NCBI GenBank assembly: GCA_026001145.1
Contig: BNZN01000025.1
Span: forward strand, 1 to 9,438
DNA: 9,438 nt
Origin: Clostridia bacterium
GTDB lineage: Bacteria > Bacillota > Clostridia > Oscillospirales > Ruminococcaceae
Direction of reading: 5' to 3'
How positions within the stretch are numbered: position 1 is the first letter of the stretch; each line of letters begins with the position of its first letter. Below are positions 1-6,593 of this stretch, piece after piece. The notes below the pieces were generated by a model. It saw only the letters and a program-made list of their open reading frames with translations. It searched no databases and was not told the origin of the DNA. A program made the position numbers and the translations under genes.

Positions 1-2
1 GT

Positions 3-773
3 ATAAACGAAAAGGGCATTGGAAACGGGATTTCTGTGGTGTTGTTTGCTGGTATTCTTGCTAGGGGACCGTCTGCAGCAGGGGCGCTTTGGAAAATGTT
101 GTTTGACAACACGGCGCAGGCTGTTTTGGCTGTTTTGTTGGTTTTGGCTTTCATTTTGATTACGGCTTTCACGGTTTTTATGACAAATGCAGAACGCAAA
201 ATTCCGGTTCAATATGCTCAAAGAGTTGTGGGCAGAAGGATGTATGGCGGTCAAAATTCGCATATCCCTGTGAAAGTTAATATGGCGGGCGTTATGCCGA
301 TTATTTTTGCGTCGTCGTTTTTGGCATTTTTTAGTCTTATTAAAGCTTGGGTTGACAAGGACTCAAAGATGTGGATTGGGAAAGTGCTTGGTCTAGTGGA
401 ATTTGGAACAATACTTTATTCGGTTCTTTATTTCTTTTTGATTATTGGGCTTAACTATTTTTACATTTCGATGCAATATAATCCAATTGAGATAGCGAAT
501 AATTTGAGGAAAAATAACGGCACTGTTCCGGGGATCAGACCGGGTGTGCAAACTTCTGAGTTTTTGAGCAAGGTTATTTCTAAGGTAACTCTGGTGGGTG
601 CATTTTTCTTGGCTTTTATTGCACTTTTACCTATGATAATAGGTAGGTTTACGCATGTTAACTTAGCTCTCGGTGGAACGACAATACTTATTGTTATTGG
701 TGTTGCACTTGACACAATGAAACAGATCGAGTCAATGACGATGATGAAACAATATAAAGGCTTTTTGGAGTGA
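3..773 (+). CDS. secY: Protein translocase subunit SecY, C-terminal 256 residues (5' truncated by window)
   Basis: SecY is the channel subunit of the SecYEG translocon in the cytoplasmic membrane, passing unfolded secretory proteins and inserting membrane proteins. The reading frame is open from base 3, and the first residues read INEKGIGNGIS, the conserved stretch at TM5, so the gene begins upstream of the window; the in-frame GTG at 36 is not its start. In order there follow hydrophobic segments, the cytoplasmic loop with KIPVQYAQRVVGRR, the VNMAGVMPIIFASS helix start, and the loop NPIEIANNLRKNNGTVPGIRPG that contacts SecA and the ribosome. The C-terminus (KQYKGFLE) is of normal type. About 60% of a usual SecY of roughly 430 residues is present. 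adk follows after 28 bases, the usual operon neighbour. The secreted proteins encoded further along would be its substrates. Confidence 0.97.
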   Translation: MNEKGIGNGISVVLFAGILARGPSAAGALWKMLFDNTAQAVLAVLLVLAFILITAFTVFMTNAERKIPVQYAQRVVGRRMYGGQNSHIPVKVNMAGVMPIIFASSFLAFFSLIKAWVDKDSKMWIGKVLGLVEFGTILYSVLYFFLIIGLNYFYISMQYNPIEIANNLRKNNGTVPGIRPGVQTSEFLSKVISKVTLVGAFFLAFIALLPMIIGRFTHVNLALGGTTILIVIGVALDTMKQIESMTMMKQYKGFLE

Positions 774-801
774 GTGAAATTTGGGAAGGTGTTAGAAATT
801 T

Positions 802-1419
802 ATGAAATTGATTTTGTTGGGAGCTCCGGGAGCAGGAAAAGGGAGCCAGGGTAGGATTTTGGAGGAACATTATAATATTTTGACCCTTTGTTCGGGCGAT
901 ATACTCAGAAATCGTGTTAAGAAAGAAGCAGATGATCCGGACCTTAAAGAAAACATGAATGACGGGCAGCTTGTTTCTGATGAATATGTTATGAATTTGG
1001 TTATGGCTGAACTTAAGAAACCGGAATATGAGAAGGGCTACATTTTGGACGGTGTGCCGAGAACGGTGGAACAAGCGGATATGCTGGAACGAAATGGTAT
1101 CAAGGTGGATGCGGTTTTTTATATTGATGTGCCAGACGAAGTGGTGAAAAGGCGCATTTTGAACCGACGCGTTTGTGGTTCTTGTGGTGCGATTTATTGT
1201 GGGAAAGACTTATTAAAATGTGATCAGTGTGGTGGAAATTTAGAAAAACGCGCGGATGATACGGCGGAAGTAATTCAGGAACGGCTTGATGTGTATCACG
1301 AAAAAACCGAACCGTTGATAGATTACTATAGTGAAAAGGGTTTGTTGAAAAGAGTTGATGGCAATCAAGAAAAAGAGAAGGTAGCAGAATTGATGTTTGA
1401 TTTTTTTGGGCGTTTGTGA
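802..1419 (+). CDS. adk: Adenylate kinase, zinc-binding LID type, 205 aa
   Basis: Cytosolic enzyme catalysing ATP + AMP <-> 2 ADP. The P-loop GAPGAGKGS lies at residues 7-15. The AMP-binding part has SGDILRN near 31-37, and the LDG(V)PRT motif is at 82-88, with valine where phenylalanine is usual. The LID domain carries two CxxC pairs (C125/C128 and C140/C143), which in Gram-positive adenylate kinases hold a structural zinc; the stretch between the pairs is short, making the protein 205 residues instead of about 215. The ATG at 802 has a GGGAAGGTG-like ribosome site just upstream (about 783-791). The stop TGA at 1417-1419 shares its last base with the ATG of map, so translation is probably coupled. 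Placement after secY is standard in Firmicutes. Confidence 0.97.
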   Translation: MKLILLGAPGAGKGSQGRILEEHYNILTLCSGDILRNRVKKEADDPDLKENMNDGQLVSDEYVMNLVMAELKKPEYEKGYILDGVPRTVEQADMLERNGIKVDAVFYIDVPDEVVKRRILNRRVCGSCGAIYCGKDLLKCDQCGGNLEKRADDTAEVIQERLDVYHEKTEPLIDYYSEKGLLKRVDGNQEKEKVAELMFDFFGRL

Positions 1420-2168
1420 TGGTGCTTATTAAGTCGGCCGAAGAGATAGAAATCATGAAGAAATCTTGCTTTATTGCTGCGCTGGCCTTGAAAACAGCAG
1501 GTGATGCAATTAGGCCAGGGGTGACAACGGCCTATGTCAACAGGGTGATTGATGATTGCATAACTTCCAAGGGGGCTGTCTCTTCGTTTTTGGGTTATAA
1601 TGGATTTCCGGAAAGCGCTTGCATTTCAATTAACAATGAAGTGATTCATGGGATTCCGTCTGCGACCAGAATAATTAACGGGGGAGACATTGTTAGTGTT
1701 GATGTTGGGGCGTTTTTTAAAGGGTTCCACGGCGACAATGCGGCAACATTTGCAGTTGGTGAGGTTGATCCTTCTGTTTGCAGATTGCTTGAAGTAACAA
1801 AGGAAAGTCTTGAACTGGGGATTTGTGCGGCAACTGTTGGGTCACGGATAGGCGATATATCTAGTGCCATACAAAGTCACGTGGAAAAACATGGATTTTC
1901 TGTGGTTAAGGAGTATGTAGGGCATGGGGTCGGCAAAAATCTTCATGAAGACCCTGCCATCCCTAATTACGGAGAAGCTGGCCAGGGGTTGGAGTTGGTT
2001 AGTGGCATGATGTTGGCTATAGAGCCTATGGTGAGTTTGGGGAAAGCTTATGTTAAGATGCTTAAGGACGGATGGACTGTGGTGACGCGTGATGGTTCGT
2101 GTTCAGCGCATTTTGAGCATACAATTTGGGTGACAGATTCTGGACCGCAGATTTTGACGGTTGTTTAG
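1419..2168 (+). CDS. map: Type I methionine aminopeptidase, 249 aa
   Basis: Removes the initiator methionine from nascent proteins when the second residue is small; a cytosolic, two-metal 'pita-bread' hydrolase. All key residues are visible in this numbering: H77 (HGIP) and metal ligands D95 (SVDVG), D106 (HGDNA), H169 (GHGVG), E202 (AIEPM) and E233 (HFEHT), spaced as in the E. coli enzyme. Length is typical of the short type Ia form without an N-terminal zinc or SH3 extension. I chose the ATG at 1419, which overlaps the adk TGA by one base; an in-frame GTG lies immediately before it at 1416. The upstream GGG is weak as a ribosome site, which fits translational coupling to adk. It ends with TAG. 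Normally the KOW gene and infA come next, but here an unrelated secreted-protein gene intervenes. Confidence 0.97.
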   Translation: MVLIKSAEEIEIMKKSCFIAALALKTAGDAIRPGVTTAYVNRVIDDCITSKGAVSSFLGYNGFPESACISINNEVIHGIPSATRIINGGDIVSVDVGAFFKGFHGDNAATFAVGEVDPSVCRLLEVTKESLELGICAATVGSRIGDISSAIQSHVEKHGFSVVKEYVGHGVGKNLHEDPAIPNYGEAGQGLELVSGMMLAIEPMVSLGKAYVKMLKDGWTVVTRDGSCSAHFEHTIWVTDSGPQILTVV

Positions 2169-2213
2169 CTAAAAGTCAGTTGTTTTTGATTAACGTTTGA
2201 AGTTGGATGGATT

Positions 2214-3038
2214 ATGAAAAAATTATTGAAAGGATTTTTGAAAATTATGAAAAACGAGAGAAATTTAACAAAGAAAACTTTGGCATTCTTGGCTTGTGGT
2301 GTAACGATGATAGTTATGGGAGTTTCAGCGCAGGCTATTGAATATACGCCATTAACAGAAAGTGAAGTAGGTGTAGCAGCGGTAAGATTGTATGAGGCAG
2401 CACAAGCAGTTTGGGCAAAGGCAGAAGCAGATCTTAATCCGCTTGGTGACGGTCGCAAACTTTCGGAACTTAATGTAGGGTCTGATGTCAATTTGCTCAT
2501 AAAAAAGTATGCTGCGCCGCATTACGCAAATGAACCCACGGTAGTTGATTCTGCAACTTTTGAGAAACTAACTGAGCCCAGGTGGTATCGTGGCGTAAGA
2601 CCTAATTCCGATGAGGTAAGTTCTTCTACTTCTGTTTCGACATATTTTGAGAATTTGAAATGCGGCGATTTTTATACGGGCATGGCAGGGAATGGCATAT
2701 ATGCTGGAGATGATGTAAGCATTGCCAAACCGTATGCAGGGGATTCTGGCCTAGTGTGCATGTTTGTTTATAACAACGCAGCTAGGGTTATCTCGGCAAG
2801 AGATACGGAAAGAATACTAGAGAAATATTTTGCAGATCACCCAGAATATAAAGACAACACGTCAGATGCCAAACATAAATTTTTCAATGCACAAGAATCT
2901 GCATTGGGGACGGCTGGTTTTGTTGGAAGGCTCCTTGGATATGATGTAATATTTGGCGCAAATACTGAAATTGGAGGGGTTCACGTTTGTTCTGTTTTAA
3001 ATAGAGGCATACTCACTATTGATGAGAACCCTTGCTAG
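2214..3038 (+). CDS. Secreted ADP-ribosyltransferase-like protein, 274 aa
   Basis: Predicted exported protein resembling small mono-ADP-ribosyltransferases, which use NAD+ to modify a target. What is seen: a Sec signal peptide ending AQA near residue 41, a short helical region (50-100), then WYRG at 124-127, a Ser/Thr cluster (137-143), GNGIYAGDDVSIAKPYA at 159-175, LGYDVI at 241-246 and VLNRGILTIDEN at 261-272. A YRG strand, a GxGxYxxxxxxxAxxYA segment and a late GYDxI...LNR pair, in that order, recall ADP-ribosyltransferase-like domains of phage and bacterial proteins; E271 is one possible catalytic glutamate, but I cannot fix it. The start is uncertain: ATG 2214 has little ribosome site, while ATG 2247 has AAGGA 12 bases upstream and gives a more usual 30-residue signal peptide. 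It sits between map and the KOW gene, where Clostridia normally have nothing, with no terminator on either side. Protein and export are confident; the enzyme class is inference. Confidence 0.75.
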   Translation: MKKLLKGFLKIMKNERNLTKKTLAFLACGVTMIVMGVSAQAIEYTPLTESEVGVAAVRLYEAAQAVWAKAEADLNPLGDGRKLSELNVGSDVNLLIKKYAAPHYANEPTVVDSATFEKLTEPRWYRGVRPNSDEVSSSTSVSTYFENLKCGDFYTGMAGNGIYAGDDVSIAKPYAGDSGLVCMFVYNNAARVISARDTERILEKYFADHPEYKDNTSDAKHKFFNAQESALGTAGFVGRLLGYDVIFGANTEIGGVHVCSVLNRGILTIDENPC

Positions 3039-3085
3039 AGATTTAAAAACAAAAAATTATAAAAAATAAAGTTGATGATAAAAAT

Positions 3086-3340
3086 ATGCCAGAAAAAACA
3101 ATGGAAAAAGGTAGAGTTGTGAGATCGCTTGCAGGCAGAGATAAAGGCCATTTTTTTGCGATTATTGAGTTTGATGAACTTTATTGTTTTTTGGTTAACG
3201 GGGAAATGCGGAAACTGGAGTTGCCAAAGAAAAAAAAACTGCGGCATGTTAGTCTCACTAAAACAGTTATTGATCTTGATTGTTTTGAGAACAACAAAAA
3301 GTTGAAAAAGGCGCTTGAAGGGTTTGAGGGAAAGAAGTGA
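3086..3340 (+). CDS. KOW-domain RNA-binding protein (L14e-like), 84 aa
   Basis: Small basic protein of the kind often labelled KOW domain-containing RNA-binding protein or L14e-like in Clostridia, found between map and infA. The KOW-like core is GRVVRSLAGRDKGHFFAII (residues 8-26), with the glycine and hydrophobic pattern of the motif, followed by a strand with FLVNGEMRKL and the basic run PKKKKLRHVSLT (48-59). The C-terminus is Lys-rich. It probably binds rRNA or assists ribosome assembly, but its exact role is not established. ATG 3086 is taken as the start; a second ATG at 3101 is possible, and neither has a good ribosome site. The upstream 47 bases are very AT-rich and include TATAAA at 3058-3063, but I find no well-spaced -35 box. 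It ends 24 bases before the infA start. Confidence 0.85.
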   Translation: MPEKTMEKGRVVRSLAGRDKGHFFAIIEFDELYCFLVNGEMRKLELPKKKKLRHVSLTKTVIDLDCFENNKKLKKALEGFEGKK

Positions 3341-3350
3341 GTTCGGGTTT

Positions 3351-3355
3351 GGAGG
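3351..3355 (+). promoter_or_regulatory. Ribosome binding site of infA (GGAGG)
   Basis: GGAGG ends nine bases before the TTG at 3365. This spacing, together with the conserved MSKED start of IF-1, picks TTG 3365 over the in-frame TTGs at 3356 and 3359. Confidence 0.85.
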
Positions 3356-3364
3356 TTGTTGTCT

Positions 3365-3583
3365 TTGTCGAAAGAAGATATCATTGAGGTTGAAGGAAAG
3401 GTTTTAGAAACGTTGCCCAATGCCCAGTTTATTGTTGAATTGCAGAATGGTCACAAGGTACTTGCACATATTTCTGGGAAGCTTAGGATGAATTATATTA
3501 AGATATTGTCAGGGGATAAAGTGACCGTTGAGATGTCTCCGTATGATCTTTCGAAAGGTAGAATAACCTGGCGCTCAAAATGA
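3365..3583 (+). CDS. infA: Translation initiation factor IF-1, 72 aa (TTG start)
   Basis: IF-1 is an S1/OB-fold protein that binds the A site of the 30S subunit during initiation. From TTG 3365 the protein reads [20 protein letters not shown], then a central [27 protein letters not shown] and the tail [23 protein letters not shown], matching the family end to end; W near the end replaces the more common tyrosine (ITYR). The 72-residue length is exactly the usual one. A longer frame reaches TTG 3356, but that start would sit directly on the GGAGG site. Use of TTG for a core translation factor is notable, as rare starts can tune output. rpmJ follows 35 bases later. Confidence 0.96.
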   Translation: MSKEDIIEVEGKVLETLPNAQFIVELQNGHKVLAHISGKLRMNYIKILSGDKVTVEMSPYDLSKGRITWRSK

Positions 3584-3618
3584 TTGAATGGGTTCTTAAC
3601 ATTAGGAGGGGATTTTGA

Positions 3619-3732
3619 ATGAAAGTTAGACCTTCTGTGAAACAGATATGCGAAAAATGCAAAATAATAAAGCGCAAAGGTCGGATTATGGTTATTTGCG
3701 AAAATCCAAAACACAAGCAAAGACAAGGGTAA
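3619..3732 (+). CDS. rpmJ: 50S ribosomal protein L36, 37 aa
   Basis: The smallest large-subunit ribosomal protein, bound to 23S rRNA. Translated by hand from ATG 3619 it reads [15 protein letters not shown]..., ending NPKHKQRQG and TAA at 3730-3732, 37 residues as usual. The zinc ribbon is complete: C11, C14, C27 and H32, so this is the zinc-binding form. A strong AGGAGGGG (about 3604-3610) lies upstream of the ATG. It sits between infA and rpsM, its standard place. Confidence 0.97.
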   Translation: MKVRPSVKQICEKCKIIKRKGRIMVICENPKHKQRQG

Positions 3733-3773
3733 TTTCAAAGCTAAAAGCAAAACTAAATGGAGGTGTTTTTGAA

Positions 3774-4142
3774 ATGGCTCGAATAGCAGGGGTCGATCTG
3801 CCGCGTGCAAAAAGGATTGAAATAGGTTTGACGTATATCTATGGGATTGGAAGATCGCTTTCAAACAGAATTTTGTCAAAAACCGGAGTCAACCCTGATG
3901 TGCGCGTCAAGGATATTAACGAGGATGATCTTGCCAAAATAAGGGAATATATCAGCAAGAATCTGACGGTTGAAGGGGACCTGCGAAGGACGGTTGCCCT
4001 AAATATAAAGCGACTGATTGAAATTGGATGTTACCGTGGAATTAGGCATAGAAAAGGTTTGCCGGTCAGAGGGCAGAGGACAAAGACGAATGGACGAACT
4101 GCGAGGGGACCAAGGAAAACGGTGGCGAACAAGAAAGGTTAG
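3774..4142 (+). CDS. rpsM: 30S ribosomal protein S13, 122 aa
   Basis: S13 lies in the head of the 30S subunit and contacts the P-site tRNA and the 50S subunit (bridges B1a/B1b). The protein starts [26 protein letters not shown], has the helix-two-turn-helix region with [19 protein letters not shown], and a basic tail ending KTVANKKG; 122 residues is the normal length. The frame stays open upstream to 3648, overlapping rpmJ, but the conserved start and GGAGGT at 3759-3764 fix ATG 3774. rpsK begins 12 bases after the stop. Confidence 0.97.
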   Translation: MARIAGVDLPRAKRIEIGLTYIYGIGRSLSNRILSKTGVNPDVRVKDINEDDLAKIREYISKNLTVEGDLRRTVALNIKRLIEIGCYRGIRHRKGLPVRGQRTKTNGRTARGPRKTVANKKG

Positions 4143-4154
4143 GGAGGTATTTTT

Positions 4155-4559
4155 GTGGCTAAGATTGCGGCTAAAAGAGATGCGCGTGTTAAGAAATCTG
4201 CCAAGAAAAGGCATGTTGACAAAGGCGTTGTACATATTCAATCGACATTTAACAACACTATAGTTACTATCTCTGATGTTCAGGGGAACGTGATCTCGTG
4301 GGCCAGCGCCGGTGGACTTGGTTTTAAAGGGTCAAGGAAATCAACGCCATTTGCAGCGCAGACGGCGGCTGAAGCTGCGGCCAAATCGGCGATGGAGTGC
4401 GGACTCAAAGTGGTGGAAGTATTGGTTAAGGGCGCAGGTTCGGGAAGAGAAGCGGCAATCAGAGCGCTTCAGTCGGTGGGGCTCGAAATAAGCTTGATTA
4501 AAGATGTTACTCCTATTCCTCACAACGGATGCCGAGCACCAAAAAGAAGAAGGGTTTAG
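4155..4559 (+). CDS. rpsK: 30S ribosomal protein S11, 134 aa (GTG start)
   Basis: S11 sits on the platform of the 30S subunit near the mRNA exit site. The conserved core is [37 protein letters not shown] and the tail [18 protein letters not shown], complete to the end. The GTG at 4155 is set by GGGAGG at about 4142-4147 and by the usual short basic N-terminus ([18 protein letters not shown]). Length fits the family (about 128-134). Stop TAG at 4557 is followed at once by the GGAGGTG site of rpsD. Confidence 0.97.
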   Translation: MAKIAAKRDARVKKSAKKRHVDKGVVHIQSTFNNTIVTISDVQGNVISWASAGGLGFKGSRKSTPFAAQTAAEAAAKSAMECGLKVVEVLVKGAGSGREAAIRALQSVGLEISLIKDVTPIPHNGCRAPKRRRV

Positions 4560-4577
4560 TGGAGGTGAATTAAGAAG

Positions 4578-5198
4578 ATGGCTAGATATATCGGAGCTGT
4601 TTGTAAACTTTGCAGAAGAGAGTCACTAAAGTTGTTTTTGAAGGGGGACAGGTGTTACACATCAAAATGCGCCATGGTGCGGAGAAACAGCTTGCCTGGC
4701 CAACATGGCAAGGGCAGAAAAAAACAATCTGAATATGGTCTGCAGTTGCGCGAGAAGCAAAAGGCAAGGCGTTTTTATGGCATTTTGGAAAGTCAATTTG
4801 CTAAATATTTTGACATGGCGGAGAGAAAACAAGGGAAAACTGGTGAGAACCTTCTTCGAATTTTGGAAATCAGGTTAGACAATGTGGTTTATAGGGCTGG
4901 GTTCGCCTTTTCACGCAAAGAAGCCAGGCAACTTGTGAGGCATGGACACTTTATAGTTAACGGAAAGAAAGCCAACATCCCTTCGATATTGTTAAAACAA
5001 GGCGATATGATTGAAGTTAAGGCGAAGAGTCTAGAGAGTGCCAAAATGAAGATTTTGTTTGATGAAAAAAGAGCGGTTACCGCACCAAAGTGGATTTCTG
5101 TGGAGGGGAAGAAAGCGACGATAATCGAATTGCCGAATCGTGAAGATATTGATCTTGAGATTTCGGAGCACTTGATAGTAGAGCTTTATTCCAAATAG
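4578..5198 (+). CDS. rpsD: 30S ribosomal protein S4, zinc-binding (C+) form, 206 aa
   Basis: S4 nucleates assembly of the 30S body and often represses its own synthesis. The N-terminus reads [15 protein letters not shown]...[12 protein letters not shown], with C9, C12, C26 and C31 as a zinc knuckle, the C+ form common in Clostridia and absent from Bacillus S4. LPGQHG at 39-44 and the S4 RNA-binding domain ([32 protein letters not shown]) follow, and the protein ends [11 protein letters not shown] 4578 has GGAGGTG 10 bases upstream. Position between rpsK and rpoA is the clostridial arrangement; in Bacillus rpsD lies elsewhere. A 245-base non-coding gap comes next. Confidence 0.97.
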   Translation: MARYIGAVCKLCRRESLKLFLKGDRCYTSKCAMVRRNSLPGQHGKGRKKQSEYGLQLREKQKARRFYGILESQFAKYFDMAERKQGKTGENLLRILEIRLDNVVYRAGFAFSRKEARQLVRHGHFIVNGKKANIPSILLKQGDMIEVKAKSLESAKMKILFDEKRAVTAPKWISVEGKKATIIELPNREDIDLEISEHLIVELYSK

Positions 5199-5211
5199 TT
5201 TGTTTTATCAT

Positions 5212-5229
5212 GCAGAAATATTTTTCTGC
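5212..5229 (+). repeat. Perfect 7-bp hairpin after rpsD
   Basis: GCAGAAA-TATT-TTTCTGC, 13 bases after the rpsD stop. It lacks a following T run, so it is more likely an mRNA-end or processing hairpin, or chance, than a terminator. Confidence 0.5.
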
Positions 5230-5377
5230 CAGGTCCCTTAGAATTAGTAGGTATCTTTTGGCGCCCTTTTAACCCCTTTAGGTAAATTTTATCGAGAGGG
5301 CTTTTGTTTCCAGCTTCAATGAGGCGGAATGATATTTTTAAAAAATAGTTTCAAGTTTTTTGAAAGGGTGTTTCGAC

Positions 5378-5428
5378 ATGAATGCCAGGCATCTTTGTGG
5401 GTTGCTGGGCTATTTGTACGCAATCTAA
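5378..5428 (+). CDS. Possible 16-residue leader peptide upstream of rpoA
   Basis: ATG 5378 opens a short frame reading MNARHLCGLLGYLYAI and ending TAA at 5426-5428. AAAGGGTG (5363-5370) is suitably placed as a ribosome site, and the stop lies just before the AGGAGGG of rpoA, so it could couple translation into rpoA. The ATGCC-A-GGCAT inverted repeat falls in its first codons. The peptide matches nothing I know, and an ORF this short with a fair upstream site can occur by chance. Confidence 0.25.
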   Translation: MNARHLCGLLGYLYAI

Positions 5429-5430
5429 AG

Positions 5431-5437
5431 AGGAGGG
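5431..5437 (+). promoter_or_regulatory. Ribosome binding site of rpoA (AGGAGGG)
   Basis: Near-consensus site six bases before the TTG at 5444. There is no alternative in-frame ATG near the conserved N-terminus of alpha, so this site decides the TTG start. Confidence 0.85.
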
Positions 5438-5443
5438 TCTCCG

Positions 5444-6484
5444 TTGATAGATATAGATAAAACAAATGTTGAAGTTGTGGATATGTCTGATGATGGTAAG
5501 CACGGGAAGGTTGTTATTGGTCCTTTGGAACGTGGATTTGGGATTACATTGGGAAACAGTTTGCGGCGTGTGTTGCTTTCATCTTTGCCTGGAGTTGCAG
5601 TTACTTCGATAAAAATTGATGGAATTCAGCATGAATTTTCTACGGTTCCCGGAGTTAAAGAAGACGTTGCGGAAATAATCTTGAATATAAAAAGCATAAG
5701 GTTTAGGCTTTATGGGACAGCTCCGAAGAAGCTTTATCTGGAAGCGCATGGCAAGGGCGAATTAACCGCAGGAAAGATAAAATATGACCCAGAAATTGAT
5801 GTGTTGAATACTGATCTGCATATAGCTACTCTTTCTGATGAGGCCTCAATATCAATAGAATTGACCATTGGTGAAGGAAAAGGATATGTGCCTTCTGAGA
5901 AAAACAAGCAAAATCTGAGGCGTGAAATCGGAAGCATTGCCATTGATAGCATTTTTACTCCGGTGTGCAAAGTGAACTATTTTGTTGAGAACACGAGGGT
6001 TGGGCAGATAACAGATTATGACAGATTGATTCTTGAACTTTGGACTGATGGGAGTATTGAAGTTAAGGAAGCGGTTTCTTTGGCTTCCAGGATATTGATT
6101 GATCATTTGGGTTTGTTGGTGGAACTTTCGGGGACACTCGAGCCTGGGGGACCGTATAGGCGGCCGATTGGAATTGGGGATGGTGACAGGGGCCGGATTT
6201 ATAACATGACGCTTGAAGAAATGGATCTTTCTGTCAGGTCATTTAACTGTCTTAAAAGAGTTGGAATTAGTTATGTTCACGACCTTTTGAGGATGAAGGA
6301 AGAGGACATTATGAAGATCAAGAACCTTGGCAAAAAATCTTTGGACGAAGTGATTAATAAGATTAATGCAATGGGATTTAAGATGTTTGCCAGCGAAGGT
6401 TCTGCGCAGATCAGATCAAATCCAGAAGAAAAAAGTTCAGATCAGATCAAATCCAGAAGAACAGGATTTGGAAGAGACAAATGA
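5444..6484 (+). CDS. rpoA: RNA polymerase alpha subunit, 346 aa, with frameshifted tail (TTG start)
   Basis: Alpha dimerises to scaffold RNA polymerase and its C-terminal domain contacts UP elements and activators. The N-terminal domain is intact: GPLERGFGITLGNSLRRVLLSSLPG (27-51), VPGVKEDV, then TDYDRLILELWTDGSI and ASRILIDHL. After a linker comes the C-terminal domain, with MTLEEMDLSVRSFNCLKRVGISYVHDLL and the helix-hairpin-helix KIKNLGKKSLDEVINKI, ending near residue 312. Usual alpha is about 315 residues. The remaining 30 or so are odd: a 24-base direct repeat (6407-6430 and 6438-6461, period 31) shifts the frame, so the protein ends basic (KSRRTGFGRDK). Reading past the second copy in the +1 frame gives QDLEETNDLLAEDEQ and a strongly acidic end at 6563. 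With one repeat unit removed the frames join and the product would be 362 residues. Both core domains should work; only the tail is changed. Confidence 0.95.
   Translation: MIDIDKTNVEVVDMSDDGKHGKVVIGPLERGFGITLGNSLRRVLLSSLPGVAVTSIKIDGIQHEFSTVPGVKEDVAEIILNIKSIRFRLYGTAPKKLYLEAHGKGELTAGKIKYDPEIDVLNTDLHIATLSDEASISIELTIGEGKGYVPSEKNKQNLRREIGSIAIDSIFTPVCKVNYFVENTRVGQITDYDRLILELWTDGSIEVKEAVSLASRILIDHLGLLVELSGTLEPGGPYRRPIGIGDGDRGRIYNMTLEEMDLSVRSFNCLKRVGISYVHDLLRMKEEDIMKIKNLGKKSLDEVINKINAMGFKMFASEGSAQIRSNPEEKSSDQIKSRRTGFGRDK
6407..6461 (+). repeat. 24-base direct repeat, 31-base period, at the rpoA 3' end
   Basis: Two identical 24-base copies lie at 6407-6430 and 6438-6461, separated by AAAAGTT; each begins CAGATCAGATC. 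The period of 31 is not a multiple of three, so the second copy is read in another frame: copy 1 gives QIRSNPEE in the rpoA frame and copy 2 gives the same peptide in the +1 frame. This marks a duplication that broke the original tail, or a slippage switch between two tails. Confidence 0.9.
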
Positions 6485-6563
6485 TCTTTTAGCGGAAGAT
6501 GAGCAAAACAGTGTTGTGGAAGAAGAAACAGAGCAAGAAGAGTTAGTGCAAACAGACAATTAA
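6485..6563 (+). pseudogene. Stranded acidic C-terminal tail of rpoA (+1 frame)
   Basis: From the second repeat copy the +1 frame reads QDLEETNDLLAEDEQNSVVE and on through a Glu-rich stretch to a TAA at 6561-6563, seven bases before the L17 region. It has no start or ribosome site of its own. Its composition and its exact continuation of QIRSNPEE make it look like the former end of alpha, now beyond the new stop at 6482-6484. A +1 frameshift or loss of one repeat unit would restore it. Confidence 0.7.
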
Positions 6564-6578
6564 TATTGTTTGATTGAG

Positions 6579-6588
6579 AAAGGGGTGA
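6579..6588 (+). promoter_or_regulatory. Ribosome binding site of rplQ (AAAGGGGTGA)
   Basis: This lies five bases before GTG 6594. It falls inside the longer frame that opens at TTG 6570, and so argues for the GTG as the true start. Confidence 0.75.
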
Positions 6589-6593
6589 GTTGT

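Larger units (their letters stand above)
5199..5443 (+). other. Non-coding gap between rpsD and rpoA
   Basis: This is the longest intergenic stretch inside the ribosomal operon. It holds a perfect 7-bp hairpin (5212-5229, loop TATT), a possible longer pairing of GCCCT (5263-5267) with AGGGC (5297-5301) followed by TTTTGTTT, a small ATGCC-A-GGCAT inverted repeat (5382-5392) and a short ORF (5378-5428). None is a convincing terminator: the 5212 hairpin has no U run, and the GCCCT/AGGGC stem is short with a 29-base loop. I find no clear -35/-10 pair. It may be an rpoA leader or S4 control site, but that is a guess from position. Confidence 0.5.

Noticed and set aside
461..1456. Antisense open frames of 80-130 codons over secY and adk
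   Set aside because: They lie opposite strongly conserved genes, have no ribosome sites and encode nothing recognisable.
3032..3063. Promoter before the KOW gene (TTGCTA ... TATAAA)
   Set aside because: The spacer is 20 bases and the region is so AT-rich that TATAAA is expected by chance.
3648..3773. N-terminal extension of S13 upstream of ATG 3774
   Set aside because: It overlaps rpmJ in another frame, is not conserved in S13, and a GGAGGT site marks the internal ATG.
5263..5305. GCCCT...AGGGC followed by TTTTGTTT as a terminator between rpsD and rpoA
   Set aside because: A 5-bp stem with a 29-base loop is too weak to call.
6429..6436. A-run (six A) in rpoA as a -1 programmed frameshift site
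   Set aside because: A -1 shift leads to the wrong frame; the acidic tail needs +1, and the heptamer A AAA AGT is not a standard slippery site.
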